Source of the DNA: Palauibacter sp965207805
GTDB taxonomy: Bacteria; Gemmatimonadota; Gemmatimonadetes; Palauibacterales; Palauibacteraceae
Assembly: GCA_965207805.1 (NCBI GenBank)
Contig: OZ242312.1
Location: 868,001-932,000 of the forward strand
DNA length: 64,000 nt
Direction of reading: 5' to 3'
The notes under the pieces are model-generated. The model saw only the letters and a list, made by a program, of their open reading frames with translations. It made no database searches and was not told the DNA's origin. The position numbers and the translations under genes were made by a program. Positions 7,857 through 17,103 of this stretch are shown here, piece by piece. Position 1 is the stretch's first letter; each line of letters opens with the position of its first letter.

Positions 7857-9173
7857 GTGAACGCCGGGGCGCGCCTCACGGACGCGGCCGCCGGCGTCGC
7901 GCTCGCGGCGGCGCCCCTGCTTCGCCGCGCCCGGCCGGACATCGCGCGGGCGGTCGCTGCCCGGCGGCGCGCCGCCGCGGAGCTGGCCGCCTGGGGACAG
8001 GGTCGAGAGCCTGGGCCGCTCGTGTGGCTCCACGGGGCTTCCGCCGGCGAACTGCTCGGTGCGGCGCCGGCGATCCGGCGTCTGCGCGGCTCACGGTCCG
8101 GATCGCGCTCCGGCGCGCGGGCGCAGCTCGTCGTCACGCACGGCTCGCCATCGGGCCGGGCGGCGCTCGCGTGGCTGGATCCGGATCATTCGGGCCCGCC
8201 GCCGCTCGACCGCGCGCGCGACTGCGACGCGGCGCTCGCCGCCGTGCGGCCCCGCCTGCTCGTGTTCGCGAAGCTGGACGTGTGGCCGGGACTCGTGGCG
8301 GCGGCCGCACGGGCCGGGGTGCCCGCCACGCTCATCAACGGCACCGTCCGCGACGGGAGCCGGCGCTCCGGCGCCCTCGCTCGCCGGCTCTTCCGCGCGT
8401 CGTATGCGCGGCTGGACGCGGTCGGCGCCGCGACCCCGGCGGACGCGCGGCGACTCGAAGCGCTCGGCGTCCGGCCGGGGGTGCTGGCGGTAACGGGAGA
8501 CGCGGCGTTCGACCTGGCGCTCGAACGGGCGGACCGCGCTCGGGCGGACGGTTCGGAGGCGTCTTTCCGCGCCGCGTTGGGAGCCGCGGACGGGGCGGCC
8601 CCGCGCCTCGTCGCCGGCTCGACGTGGCCTGCTGACGAACGCGCACTGCTCGATGCCGCGGCGGCCGTTCGACGTGACGGCGGCCCGGGCTGGCAGCTCG
8701 TGATCGCGCCGCACGAGCCGACCGCCGCGCACGTCGACGCCCTCGTCGCGTCGTGCACGGCCCGCGGGGAACGCGTCATCCGCTGGAGCGAGATCGGCGA
8801 TTCCGCCGCGGACCCCGACGCGTCCGTCATCGTGTTCGACGAGGTCGGCCGGCTCGCGGAGCTGTACGCGGCGGGCGATGTGGCCTATGTCGGCGGCGGC
8901 CTCGGGGGCACCGGGCTCCACAACGTCCTCGAGCCCGCCGCGGCCGGGCTGCCCGTCGTCTTCGGCCCGCGTCACGACCGGGCGGACGCCCGCGCCCTCG
9001 CGTCGGCCGGCGGCGGGCTCGTCTCCCCGGCCGGCGCGCTCGCGGACACCCTGACCGGGCTGGCCCACCCGCCTCGCCGTCGGCGCCACGCCCGCGCCGC
9101 CCGCGCGTTCGTCGAGGCGGGTGCCGGCGCCGCCGCCCGCACGGCGGATCTGTTGCGCCCGCTCTGGCCTTAG
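7857..9173 (+). CDS. waaA: 3-deoxy-D-manno-octulosonic acid (Kdo) transferase
   Basis: This 438-residue GT-B glycosyltransferase adds Kdo from CMP-Kdo to the lipid A precursor at the inner membrane, which implies a lipopolysaccharide outer membrane. WLHGASAGE (catalytic Glu65) matches the WVHAVSVGE motif of the family. GGGLGGTGLHNVLEPAAAG followed by PVVFGP is the conserved nucleotide-sugar binding region. KLDVWPGLV corresponds to the usual ETExWPN segment but with a different acidic arrangement. The GTG at 7857 is the likely start; no good ribosome-binding site is visible. The gene is divergent from the methyltransferase and overlaps the opposing small gene by 4 nt. Confidence 0.9.
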   Translation: MNAGARLTDAAAGVALAAAPLLRRARPDIARAVAARRRAAAELAAWGQGREPGPLVWLHGASAGELLGAAPAIRRLRGSRSGSRSGARAQLVVTHGSPSGRAALAWLDPDHSGPPPLDRARDCDAALAAVRPRLLVFAKLDVWPGLVAAAARAGVPATLINGTVRDGSRRSGALARRLFRASYARLDAVGAATPADARRLEALGVRPGVLAVTGDAAFDLALERADRARADGSEASFRAALGAADGAAPRLVAGSTWPADERALLDAAAAVRRDGGPGWQLVIAPHEPTAAHVDALVASCTARGERVIRWSEIGDSAADPDASVIVFDEVGRLAELYAAGDVAYVGGGLGGTGLHNVLEPAAAGLPVVFGPRHDRADARALASAGGGLVSPAGALADTLTGLAHPPRRRRHARAARAFVEAGAGAAARTADLLRPLWP

Positions 9174-9388
9174 CGCCTCTCCGCCCAGAGCTTCGGGCCG
9201 AACACGAACCAGAGCACGCTGCCGACGATGGGGCAGAGGAAGATCACCGCGACCCACAGCACCTTTTCTCGCCTCGGCGCGTTCGAAAGCGCGGTGATGC
9301 CCGTCGCCCAGAGGTTCAGGGCCACGAGAAGGGCAAGGAGCACGAGGCGCGGGTCCAGCGCCGCCGCCCAGTCCAGCACGGCATTCAT
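9170..9388 (-). CDS. Small PLDc_N-type membrane protein
   Basis: This 72-residue protein has two membrane helices. The second (VLWVAVIFLCPIVGSVLWFVFG) matches the phospholipase D N-terminal-like membrane module PLDc_N, found alone in many small bacterial proteins and at the N-terminus of cardiolipin synthases. Alone it has no catalytic residues; its role is unknown. The ATG at 9388 overlaps the stop of the upstream ABC exporter gene by 4 nt, so the two are likely co-translated. Confidence 0.75.
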   Translation of the reverse strand: MNAVLDWAAALDPRLVLLALLVALNLWATGITALSNAPRREKVLWVAVIFLCPIVGSVLWFVFGPKLWAERR

Positions 9389-11277
9389 GCGGCGGCCGTC
9401 GGCTTCTGGAACTGGAGGCGGTGGAGCTGTGCATAGAGGCCGCCGCGCTCAAGCAGCGTGTCGTGCGTGCCGGACTCGCTGATGCGCCCGTGATGGAGCA
9501 CGAGGATGCGGTCGGCCCCCTGGATGGTAGAGAGCCGGTGCGCGATGACGAGGCTCGTCCGTCCCGCCATCAGGCGCTCCAGCGCCGCCTGGATCTCCGC
9601 CTCGATCTCCGAGTCCACCGAACTCGTCGCCTCGTCCAGAAGCAGGATGGGCGGGTCTCCCGCGAGCGCGCGGGCGAAGGACACCAGCTGGCGCTCGCCG
9701 ACCGACAGGTTCCCGCCCCGCTCGCTCAGCGGCTCGTCGTACTTCTTCGGCAGCCGCGCGAGGTGCCGGTCGACCCCGACCTGACGGGCCGCCGCCCGGA
9801 TCTCATCCCGCCCCACCGCCTTGCGATCGAGCGCGATGTTGTTCGCCGCGGAGCCCGAGAAGAGATAGACGTCCTGCAGCACGAGGCCCATCTGGTGCCG
9901 AAGGTCGGCGAGCCGGAGTTCCCGGATGTCGACCCCGTCGAGAGTGATGCGCCCGCGTTGCGGCTCGTAGAAGCGCATGAGGAGGCTGAACAGCGTCGTC
10001 TTGCCCGCTCCGGTCGCTCCAACGACCGCGAGCCGCAGTCCCGGCTCCGCCGTGAAGCTGATGCCGCGCAGCACCCAGCCGTCGTCCGGCGCGTCCTCGT
10101 CGAGCCGCCCCTCCGCCCCTTCCCAGGCCGCGGCGTGGGCCAGTGCGGGCGTCGTGACCCCCGCCGCGTCCTCCTCCGGCGACAGATACCGGAACCAGAC
10201 GTCCTCGAACTCGATGCGGCCCTTCACGCCCGCCGGAAGATCCGTCGGGTCCACCGGGTCCTCGATCCCCGGCGCCTCGTCCAGGAGCCGGAAGATCCGC
10301 TCCGAACTCGCCATCGCGCCCTGCAGGATGTTGTACTTCTCGGACAGATCCTGGATCGGACGGAAAAACCGCCTCGCGTACTGCAGGAAGGCCGCGATGA
10401 CCCCGATCGTGAGCGTCCCCTCGAGGGCCTGGTTGCCTCCGTACCAGATGATGAGCGCGAGCGCGACCGACGCGAGCACCTCGACGACGGGGAAGAAGAG
10501 CGCGTAGTAGGTGATCGAGCGCAGGTGGGCCTCGAGGTAGTCGTCGTTGATGTCGCCGAACCAGCGCGTCGCCGCCCGCTCCTGACGGAACAGCTGCACG
10601 ACGCGCACACCCGTGATCCGCTCCTGCAGGAAGGCGTTGATGCGCGCGAGCCGGATCCGGATGTCGCGGTACGCCTCGCGCACCTTCTTCCGGAACAGCC
10701 ACGCGGCCAGGAACACGAGGGGGAGGACCGCGAACGTCACGAGGGCGAGCCGCCAGTCCATGACGAGCATGGCGATCATGATGAAGGCGACCGTGAACAC
10801 GTCCCCGAAGATCGTGACGACCCCGGAGGTGAACATCTCGTTCAGGACCTCGACGTCGCTCGTGAGCCGCGTCATCAGCCGTCCGACCGGGTTGCGGTCG
10901 AAGTACGCGAGCCGGAGGCGCTGCAGGTGCCGGAAGATCTCCTGCCGCAGGTCGAGCATCACATTCTGCCCGATCCACGTGGTCAGCATCGTGCGCCCGT
11001 ACTCCAGCAGTCCCGAGAGGAGGAGCGAGACGAAGAAGAGGATCGACAGGTTGCGGATGGCGCGGAAATCGGCGTCCGGGATCGCGTGGTCGATGACCTC
11101 CATCGTCAGCCAGGGGCCGACGAGCGCGAGACCCGAGGCGGCCACGAGCATCAGCACGGCGATCGCGACTCTGCCCCGGTACGGTCGCAGGTACGCGAGC
11201 AGGCGCTTCATGAGACGGGCGTCGTACGCCTTCCCGAGCGCTTCTTCTTCCTGGAGGGGACCGTCAGGCGCTTGCAT
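9385..11277 (-). CDS. ABC exporter (fused membrane and ATPase domains, MsbA/multidrug type)
   Basis: This 630-residue half-transporter has six membrane helices (about residues 30-320) followed by an ATPase domain with Walker A GATGAGKTT, signature LSVGERQ, Walker B ILLLDEATSSVD and H-loop IAHRLS. Such proteins dimerise and export lipids, peptides or drugs. A segment of about 35 residues is inserted at the start of the ATPase domain, between FEDVWFRYLSPEED and WVLRGISF, where the adenine-stacking loop usually lies. The start at 11277 is the first Met in frame that fits the family. The reading frame stays open upstream only as the antisense of uvrA. Confidence 0.92.
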   Translation of the reverse strand: MQAPDGPLQEEEALGKAYDARLMKRLLAYLRPYRGRVAIAVLMLVAASGLALVGPWLTMEVIDHAIPDADFRAIRNLSILFFVSLLLSGLLEYGRTMLTTWIGQNVMLDLRQEIFRHLQRLRLAYFDRNPVGRLMTRLTSDVEVLNEMFTSGVVTIFGDVFTVAFIMIAMLVMDWRLALVTFAVLPLVFLAAWLFRKKVREAYRDIRIRLARINAFLQERITGVRVVQLFRQERAATRWFGDINDDYLEAHLRSITYYALFFPVVEVLASVALALIIWYGGNQALEGTLTIGVIAAFLQYARRFFRPIQDLSEKYNILQGAMASSERIFRLLDEAPGIEDPVDPTDLPAGVKGRIEFEDVWFRYLSPEEDAAGVTTPALAHAAAWEGAEGRLDEDAPDDGWVLRGISFTAEPGLRLAVVGATGAGKTTLFSLLMRFYEPQRGRITLDGVDIRELRLADLRHQMGLVLQDVYLFSGSAANNIALDRKAVGRDEIRAAARQVGVDRHLARLPKKYDEPLSERGGNLSVGERQLVSFARALAGDPPILLLDEATSSVDSEIEAEIQAALERLMAGRTSLVIAHRLSTIQGADRILVLHHGRISESGTHDTLLERGGLYAQLHRLQFQKPTAAA

Positions 11278-11352
11278 GCCCCATAGTACGAACTCCCCGG
11301 CTCCGGTCCAATCAGGTTGGCGCGCCCCGTCGCCGCCGGCCATCATGCTCCC

Positions 11353-14253
11353 ATGAGCGACCGGATCCGGGTCCGAGGCGCCCGGCAGCACAACCTCAAG
11401 GGCATCGACATCGACATCGAGCGTGGGGCCCTCACCGTCCTCACGGGGCCTTCCGGCTCGGGAAAATCCAGCCTCGCCTTCGACACGATCTATGCCGAAG
11501 GACAGCGGCGGTACATCGAGTCGCTCTCCACCTACGCCAAGCAGTTCCTCGAACGGATGCCGAAGCCCGCCGTCGATCTGGTCGAGGGCGTGAGTCCCTC
11601 CGTCGCCATCGACCAGAGCAACCGGGTGCAGTCGAGCCGCTCCACCGTCGGCACGATCACGGAGGTCTACGACTACCTGAGACTCCTGTGGGCGCGCGTG
11701 GGGACAACCGTGTGTCCGGAGTGCGGCCGTTCCGTGGTGCCGGACACCGTGACGTCGGCCACCGACGCGCTCCTCGATTCCGGTCCCGATACGCGGCTCG
11801 CCATCGCCTTCCCCATCCCCCGCGAAGAACGCCTGGACGGCGCGAGGGTGGTGCAGAACCTCAGGGCGCGGGGGTACGTCCGCGTCCTCGCCGACGGCCG
11901 CGAACTCTACCTGCCGGATATCGACCTGGAAGCGGAGGAAGAAGGGGGAGGGGGGGACGAGACGCGCGTGTTGACGCGGGCGCGGGAGGCGCTCGTGATC
12001 GTGGATCGGGTCGCAGCCCGCGCGGAGGACCGCGAACGGATCGCGGATTCGCTGGCGGCCGCCTTCGCCGAGGGCAGGGGCGCTGCCGTCGCGCTCGGCT
12101 GGCGGGGCGGCGCCCCGAAGCCCGAGCGCCGCGACTTCGAAGAGGCCCATCGCTGCGGAGTCTGCGGCTTGGCGTTTCCGCGGCCCACCCCCCAGTTGTT
12201 CAGCTTCAACAGCCCCGCCGGAGCGTGCGACACCTGCACAGGCTTCGGCGCCGTGCTCGAGTACTCCCCCGAACTCATCGTGCCCGACCCGGGCCGTTCG
12301 CTGGAAGAGGGGGCCCTCGATCCATGGTCGAAGCCCCGCTACCGGCGCGAGCGCAGGCGCCTGAGAGAGTTCGCCGCCGCCACCGGGCTCGACGCGACCC
12401 TCCCCTGGGAGGCGCTTCCCGGCGAAGGCCGCGACGTGCTGCTGAACGGAGGAAGGTATGCGGGGGAACGCTTCAGGGGCGTCATTTCATTTCTCCGCTC
12501 GAAGGAAAAGAAGCGGTACAAGGCGTACATCCGCGTCTTTCTGCGCCAGTATCAGCTTCCCGAGCTGTGTTCCGGCTGCGAAGGCTACCGCCTGAAGCCG
12601 GAGGCGCTGAACGTGCGCGTCGGGGGGAGGCACATCGCCGAAGTCGCCCGGTGGACCGTAAAGGAGATCTCCGGCTGGCTCGCGGGAGAACTCGACCTCA
12701 CGCCCTTTCAGCGTCACGTGGCGTCGACGATCCTTCGCGAACTCGAGCACCGGACCTCGTTTCTCGCGGAAGTCGGGCTCGGGTACCTGACGCTGGACCG
12801 GCAGGCCCGATCCCTCTCCGGGGGGGAGATGCAGAGGATCCGCCTCGCCAGCTGTCTCGGAAGCCGGCTGGTCGGCACGCTCTACGTCCTCGACGAACCC
12901 ACGATCGGTCTTCACCCGCACGACATCGACGCCTTCACCGGCGTCCTCGAGCGGCTCGCGGGCCGCGGGAACACCGTCCTCGTCGTCGAGCACGAGCCCG
13001 CGGTGCTGCAGCGGGCCGACCGCATCGTGGAGCTGGGTCCCCGGGCCGGGGAACAGGGCGGCGAGATCGTGTTCGAGGGCGGCTGGGGCGACCTCCTCGC
13101 GGCGGAGACCGGAACGGGACAGGCCCTCGCGCGGAGGGCGGCCGCCGCCGGGCAGGGCGGTGCGCGGCGGGACGGTTCGCAGAGGGGCGGAGGTCCCCGG
13201 CTCGTCCTGCGCGGCGCCCGCCTGCACAACGTTCGGGACGTGGACGTGGCGATTCCGCTCGGGTCGCTCACGCTCGTCACCGGCGTCTCCGGCTCCGGGA
13301 AGTCGACGCTCATCCGCGGGGTGCTGTACCACGCCCTCGAGCGGGGAATCACGGACCGCTCCTCCGCCAAACCGCATCTGGGCGAGCCCGCCGGCTCCTG
13401 GGACCGGCTCGAAGGCGCGGAACTCCTTGAGGACGTCGTGCTCGTCGACCAGCGGCCGATCGGCCGCACCCCGCGCTCGAATCCCGCGACCTACATCGGA
13501 GCCTTCACCCCGCTGAGGAATGCATACGCCGCTCTCCCGGAAGCGCGCTCCCGCGGATACGAGGCGGGGTATTTCTCCTTCAACCGACCGGGCGGGCGCT
13601 GCGAGCAATGCAAGGGCGCCGGGGAGGAGACCGTGGAAATGGTCTTCCTGGCCGACGTCTCCGTGCCCTGCGAGGCGTGCGGGGGATCGCGCTATCGTGC
13701 GGAGGTGCTGGAGATCGGGATCCGCGGCCGCTCGATCCGTGACGCCCTCGACATGACCGTGGACGAGGCGATCCGCTTCTTCATCCGGCACGACCGCCTC
13801 GGCGCCCGGCTGTGGCAGTTGCAACGGGTGGGTCTCGGGTATCTTCGGCTCGGCCAGCCGGCCACGACGCTCTCCGGCGGCGAAGCGCAGCGCCTCAAGA
13901 TCGCCCGGGAACTCGCGCGCCGGGGAGGCGCGGGCCACAGGCTGTACATCCTCGACGAGCCGACCGTCGGCCTCGGGGTGGCGGAGGTCGGCACGCTCGT
14001 CACCGTGCTGCGGGAACTCGTGAAGGAAGGGCACGCCGTCGTCGTCGTCGAACACAACCTCGATGTCGTCGCGGAAGCCGACTGGGTCATCGACATGGGG
14101 CCCGGGGCTGCGGAGGACGGCGGCCGCATTGTGGCGGCGGGCCCGCCCGCCGAGATCGCGGAGTCCGAGGCCTCGCTCACGGGCCTCTTCCTCCGCGCCC
14201 GGACGGAGCGGCTCGGGCTCGATGCGGCCGTGGCCGGAGCGGAGTCGGCGTGA
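11353..14253 (+). CDS. uvrA: Excinuclease ABC subunit A (UvrA)
   Basis: This 966-residue protein is the damage-recognition ATPase of nucleotide excision repair. The first ATPase half has GPSGSGKSSL, LSGGEMQRIRLAS and YVLDEPTIGLHPHD; the second has GVSGSGKSTL, LSGGEAQRLKIARELA and LDEPTVGLGVAEV. Zinc modules are visible at CGVCG/CDTC and at CEQCKGAG with CEACGG. The D-loop of the second half reads GLGVAEV where GLHFxDI is usual, and the hinge around LRSKEKKRYKAYIRVF differs from E. coli, so this may be one of several UvrA paralogues. The ATG at 11353 starts the conserved region. Divergent from the ABC exporter. Confidence 0.93.
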   Translation: MSDRIRVRGARQHNLKGIDIDIERGALTVLTGPSGSGKSSLAFDTIYAEGQRRYIESLSTYAKQFLERMPKPAVDLVEGVSPSVAIDQSNRVQSSRSTVGTITEVYDYLRLLWARVGTTVCPECGRSVVPDTVTSATDALLDSGPDTRLAIAFPIPREERLDGARVVQNLRARGYVRVLADGRELYLPDIDLEAEEEGGGGDETRVLTRAREALVIVDRVAARAEDRERIADSLAAAFAEGRGAAVALGWRGGAPKPERRDFEEAHRCGVCGLAFPRPTPQLFSFNSPAGACDTCTGFGAVLEYSPELIVPDPGRSLEEGALDPWSKPRYRRERRRLREFAAATGLDATLPWEALPGEGRDVLLNGGRYAGERFRGVISFLRSKEKKRYKAYIRVFLRQYQLPELCSGCEGYRLKPEALNVRVGGRHIAEVARWTVKEISGWLAGELDLTPFQRHVASTILRELEHRTSFLAEVGLGYLTLDRQARSLSGGEMQRIRLASCLGSRLVGTLYVLDEPTIGLHPHDIDAFTGVLERLAGRGNTVLVVEHEPAVLQRADRIVELGPRAGEQGGEIVFEGGWGDLLAAETGTGQALARRAAAAGQGGARRDGSQRGGGPRLVLRGARLHNVRDVDVAIPLGSLTLVTGVSGSGKSTLIRGVLYHALERGITDRSSAKPHLGEPAGSWDRLEGAELLEDVVLVDQRPIGRTPRSNPATYIGAFTPLRNAYAALPEARSRGYEAGYFSFNRPGGRCEQCKGAGEETVEMVFLADVSVPCEACGGSRYRAEVLEIGIRGRSIRDALDMTVDEAIRFFIRHDRLGARLWQLQRVGLGYLRLGQPATTLSGGEAQRLKIARELARRGGAGHRLYILDEPTVGLGVAEVGTLVTVLRELVKEGHAVVVVEHNLDVVAEADWVIDMGPGAAEDGGRIVAAGPPAEIAESEASLTGLFLRARTERLGLDAAVAGAESA

Positions 14254-15296
14254 CCGAAGCGGGCGAGCCGCGCGTCTCCATCCTTCTGCCGTGCCGGGAC
14301 GCCGAACCCTTCCTGGGCGCGTGCATCGAGAGCCTCGCCGCCCAGTCCGAGCCGCGTTTCGAGGTACTCGCGCTCGACGACGGTTCGAGAGACGGCACCG
14401 GGCCGCTGCTTCGGGCGTGGGCGGAACGGGAGCCCCGCGTCCGCCTCGTCGATCGCGACGGTTCCGGGATCGTCGCGGCGCTGCGCCGGCTTTCGGGCGA
14501 GGCACGGTCGCCGCTCCTCGCCCGCATGGACGCCGACGACGTCGCCCGCCCCGATCGGCTGACCGCACAACTTCGCCTCCTCGCCCGCCGCCCGGATATC
14601 GCCGCGTGCGGCACGGGCGTTCGCTACTTTCCGCGGCCCCGGCGCGGCTCAGGCTACCTCCGCTACGAGGGCTGGATCAACGGGCTCACCGAGCCCGCCG
14701 CGCTCGAGCGGGACCTCTTCGTCGAATGTCCGATCGCCCACCCCACTCTGATGGTGCGGCGCGACGCCTTCGAGGCGGTCGGCGGCTATCGCGACGACGG
14801 GGGACCGGAGGACTACGACCTCATCCTGCGGCTGTCCGCGGCGGGCTGCCGCATGACGAACGTGCCGCGGGTCCTCCACGAGTGGCGCCTGGGTCCGCAC
14901 CGGCTGTCGGAGCGGTCCGACCGCTACGGCCCCGACGCGTTCCGGCGGCTGAAGGTCGCACACCTCGCGAACGGCCTCATACCGGCGGGACGGCCGCTCG
15001 TGATCTGGGGCGCCGGCAAGGTCGGAAAGGCCTTCGCGCGCGGCTGGCTCGCACAGGTCGGCGCCCGGAGCCCCATTCGCCCGGTGGAGGCATTCGTGGA
15101 TCTGGACCCCCGCAAGATCGGGCAGAGCATCCACGGCGCCGTCGTCCTTCGCCCGGAGGATCTCCCGGCGTTCGGCGCGCCCGCCCGCCCATACATGCTC
15201 CTTGCGGTGGGGACGCCGGGCGCGCGCCGCGAGATCCGCGAGGCGCTGCAGGCTCTGGGTTTTCGGGAGATCGAGGACTACCGGGCCGTCGCCTGA
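14250..15296 (+). CDS. Family 2 glycosyltransferase with C-terminal Rossmann-like domain
   Basis: This is a 348-residue protein. Residues 1-230 form a GT-A family 2 glycosyltransferase: VSILLPCRDAEPFLGACIES, LDDGSRDGT and the DxD-type ARMDADDVARPDR, with GPEDYDLILRL at the acceptor side. The C-terminal 100 residues contain VIWGAGKVGKAFARGW and an acidic VDLDPRKIG stretch, like nucleotide-binding PglD or CoA-binding domains. The fusion suggests a sugar transferase linked to a sensing or modifying module; the sugar is unknown. The start GTG overlaps the uvrA stop by 4 nt. The 3' end overlaps the opposing gene by 19 nt. Confidence 0.85.
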   Translation: MTEAGEPRVSILLPCRDAEPFLGACIESLAAQSEPRFEVLALDDGSRDGTGPLLRAWAEREPRVRLVDRDGSGIVAALRRLSGEARSPLLARMDADDVARPDRLTAQLRLLARRPDIAACGTGVRYFPRPRRGSGYLRYEGWINGLTEPAALERDLFVECPIAHPTLMVRRDAFEAVGGYRDDGGPEDYDLILRLSAAGCRMTNVPRVLHEWRLGPHRLSERSDRYGPDAFRRLKVAHLANGLIPAGRPLVIWGAGKVGKAFARGWLAQVGARSPIRPVEAFVDLDPRKIGQSIHGAVVLRPEDLPAFGAPARPYMLLAVGTPGARREIREALQALGFREIEDYRAVA

Positions 15297-16363
15297 TCGC
15301 CGAGCACTTCCCACGTCACTCCATCGAACTCGCGCAGCAGGTCCGCGCCGTACGCGGAGGACGGGGTCTGGTAGCCCGCCTTGACGTCGCCGGCCATCGC
15401 GCGTGCCGCGATGGCGACGGCCACGGTCGCGGTGAAGCCATAGGGGTCCGGCGTCCGCACGCGCGCCGTTGCCCGCCTCCCCTCCGCGTCTTCGATCTCC
15501 GCGACCAGAATCGCATGCGCCGTCCTGCGCGCCGATTCGCTAGGCCCTTCGGGCCCGCGGTCGAGCAGGCGGTTCAGCAGCGCCTGTCCCGTCCGTGCGG
15601 CCAGCAGTGGGCCAAAGCCACGCAGGATCCGCGTGAGGCGCGTAAAGCTCCGGGTTGCCTGCAGGTACGTCTCGATATTCGGTATTCCCGTGGAATGGAA
15701 GGCCGTCGTCACATCTCCCAGCACGCCGACGAGCGCGGCGTCCGGCGGGGGTCCGAAATCGAACGTGTGATGCAGTTGACCGGGTCGCACGGTCGCGATC
15801 GCGCCATCGCGCCGGATCCGAAACTGCCCGATCGCCTGGGCGACCGTGCGCATCGTGCCGCGGGAGGCGCCGCTGCGGGCCGCGAGGCCCAGCCTCAGAG
15901 TGCGGCCGCCGGGGTGTCGCGCGGCGAGGTCCGCGATGAGGCAGTCGCTCGGGACGACGTCGAACCCGACGCCCGGCAGGACCATGATGCCCGCCGCGGC
16001 GGCCTCCGCCCCGCGCGCGGCCAGCGCCTCGAACACGTCGACCTCCCCGGTGATGTCGAGATAGTGCGTGCCCGTCCCCAGGCAGGCGTCGTACATCGGG
16101 AGGGCCGTGCGCGAGAACGGTCCCGCGCAATGGAGGACGACCGAGACGTTCTCCAGCCCGCGGGAAAGCGCATCCGGATCGTCCAGCCCGAAGGCCCGAG
16201 TTTCCAGACGCCCCGCCCCGGATGTCGCCGACGCCAGCGCCGCGAGCTTCTCCGGGTCCCGGCCGGCGGCGACGGGCCTCAGCCCGCACCGAAGCGCCTC
16301 CGCGACCGCGAGCCGTCCGGTATATCCCGTGGCCCCGTAGATGAGCAGTTTCGATTCACGCAT
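15278..16363 (-). CDS. Saccharopine-dehydrogenase-like NAD(P)-binding oxidoreductase
   Basis: This 361-residue protein starts with a Rossmann fold: LLIYGATGYTGRLAVAEAL, then RDPEKLAALA. The middle reads VVLHCAGPFSRTALPMYDAC and HYLDITGE, as in saccharopine-dehydrogenase-like and trans-acting enoyl reductase proteins, and VLPGVGFDVVPSDCL is conserved in the latter group. Lysine metabolism is unlikely from context; a role in reducing a lipid or polyketide intermediate is possible. The ATG at 16363 is 26 nt from the divergent metallophosphoesterase start. Confidence 0.85.
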   Translation of the reverse strand: MRESKLLIYGATGYTGRLAVAEALRCGLRPVAAGRDPEKLAALASATSGAGRLETRAFGLDDPDALSRGLENVSVVLHCAGPFSRTALPMYDACLGTGTHYLDITGEVDVFEALAARGAEAAAAGIMVLPGVGFDVVPSDCLIADLAARHPGGRTLRLGLAARSGASRGTMRTVAQAIGQFRIRRDGAIATVRPGQLHHTFDFGPPPDAALVGVLGDVTTAFHSTGIPNIETYLQATRSFTRLTRILRGFGPLLAARTGQALLNRLLDRGPEGPSESARRTAHAILVAEIEDAEGRRATARVRTPDPYGFTATVAVAIAARAMAGDVKAGYQTPSSAYGADLLREFDGVTWEVLGDQATAR

Positions 16364-16389
16364 GTCCCCAAACTACGGAGCGACTCGCC

Positions 16390-17022
16390 ATGCGTCTGCT
16401 GCTGTTCAGCGACCTTCACACCGATCTCGCGGCCGCCGCGTCGATCGTCGAACGGGCCGCCGGCTTCGACGCGGTCGTCGGGGCGGGCGATTTCGCGGTG
16501 AAGCGGCGCGGTCTGGCCGCGATCGTCGAAGTCCTGGCCGCGATCGATACCCCCGCCGTCCTCGTGCCCGGAAACGGCGAATCCGCCGAGGAACTCTCCG
16601 CCGCGTGCCGTGGCTGGCCGGCGGCTCACGTCCTGCACGGAGAGGGCGTCGACATCGGCGGCGTGCCCTTCTTCGGACTCGGCGGCGGCGTGCCGGTGAC
16701 CCCGTTCGGCCCCTGGAGCTACGACTTCACGGAAGACGAGGCGCGGGACCTCCTCGCGCCGTGCCCCGAGGGCGCCGTGCTCGTGTCCCACTCCCCCCCG
16801 CTCGGCCACGCCGACGCCGACGCGTCGGGTCGGCACATGGGCAGTAAAGCCGTCCTCGAGACTATCGAACGGACCCGTCCCCGCCTCGTCGTCTGCGGCC
16901 ACATCCACGGCTCATGGGGCGTCCGCTCCCGGGCCGGCGACACGCCGATCGTGAACGCCGGTCCCGGAGGTGTGGAGTGGCACCTGAAAAGTCGCGGAAT
17001 GCCCGAAAATCCGGTAGATTAG
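16390..17022 (+). CDS. Calcineurin-type metallophosphoesterase
   Basis: This 210-residue protein has most metal-binding motifs of the family in order: FSDLHTD, GAGDF, VPGNGE, SHSPP and CGHIHGSWG. The third motif is normally GNHD or GNHE; here His is replaced by Gly (GNGE), which changes the usual general acid. The product may be a phosphodiesterase acting on nucleotides, but no substrate can be read from the sequence. It lies 81 nt upstream of gyrA. Confidence 0.82.
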   Translation: MRLLLFSDLHTDLAAAASIVERAAGFDAVVGAGDFAVKRRGLAAIVEVLAAIDTPAVLVPGNGESAEELSAACRGWPAAHVLHGEGVDIGGVPFFGLGGGVPVTPFGPWSYDFTEDEARDLLAPCPEGAVLVSHSPPLGHADADASGRHMGSKAVLETIERTRPRLVVCGHIHGSWGVRSRAGDTPIVNAGPGGVEWHLKSRGMPENPVD

Positions 17023-17103
17023 AGGGTCTCACCGAGTGCGGCCGGGCTCCCTCGGCCGCCGCATCCTCGAGGATCTCGAAAACGCCAGTTTCCACGGGAA
17101 TCC

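Noticed and set aside
9421..11286. 621-codon plus-strand frame opposite the ABC exporter
   Set aside because: It is rich in Arg, Glu and Asp with no domains; the minus strand carries all ABC transporter motifs. High GC keeps antisense frames open.
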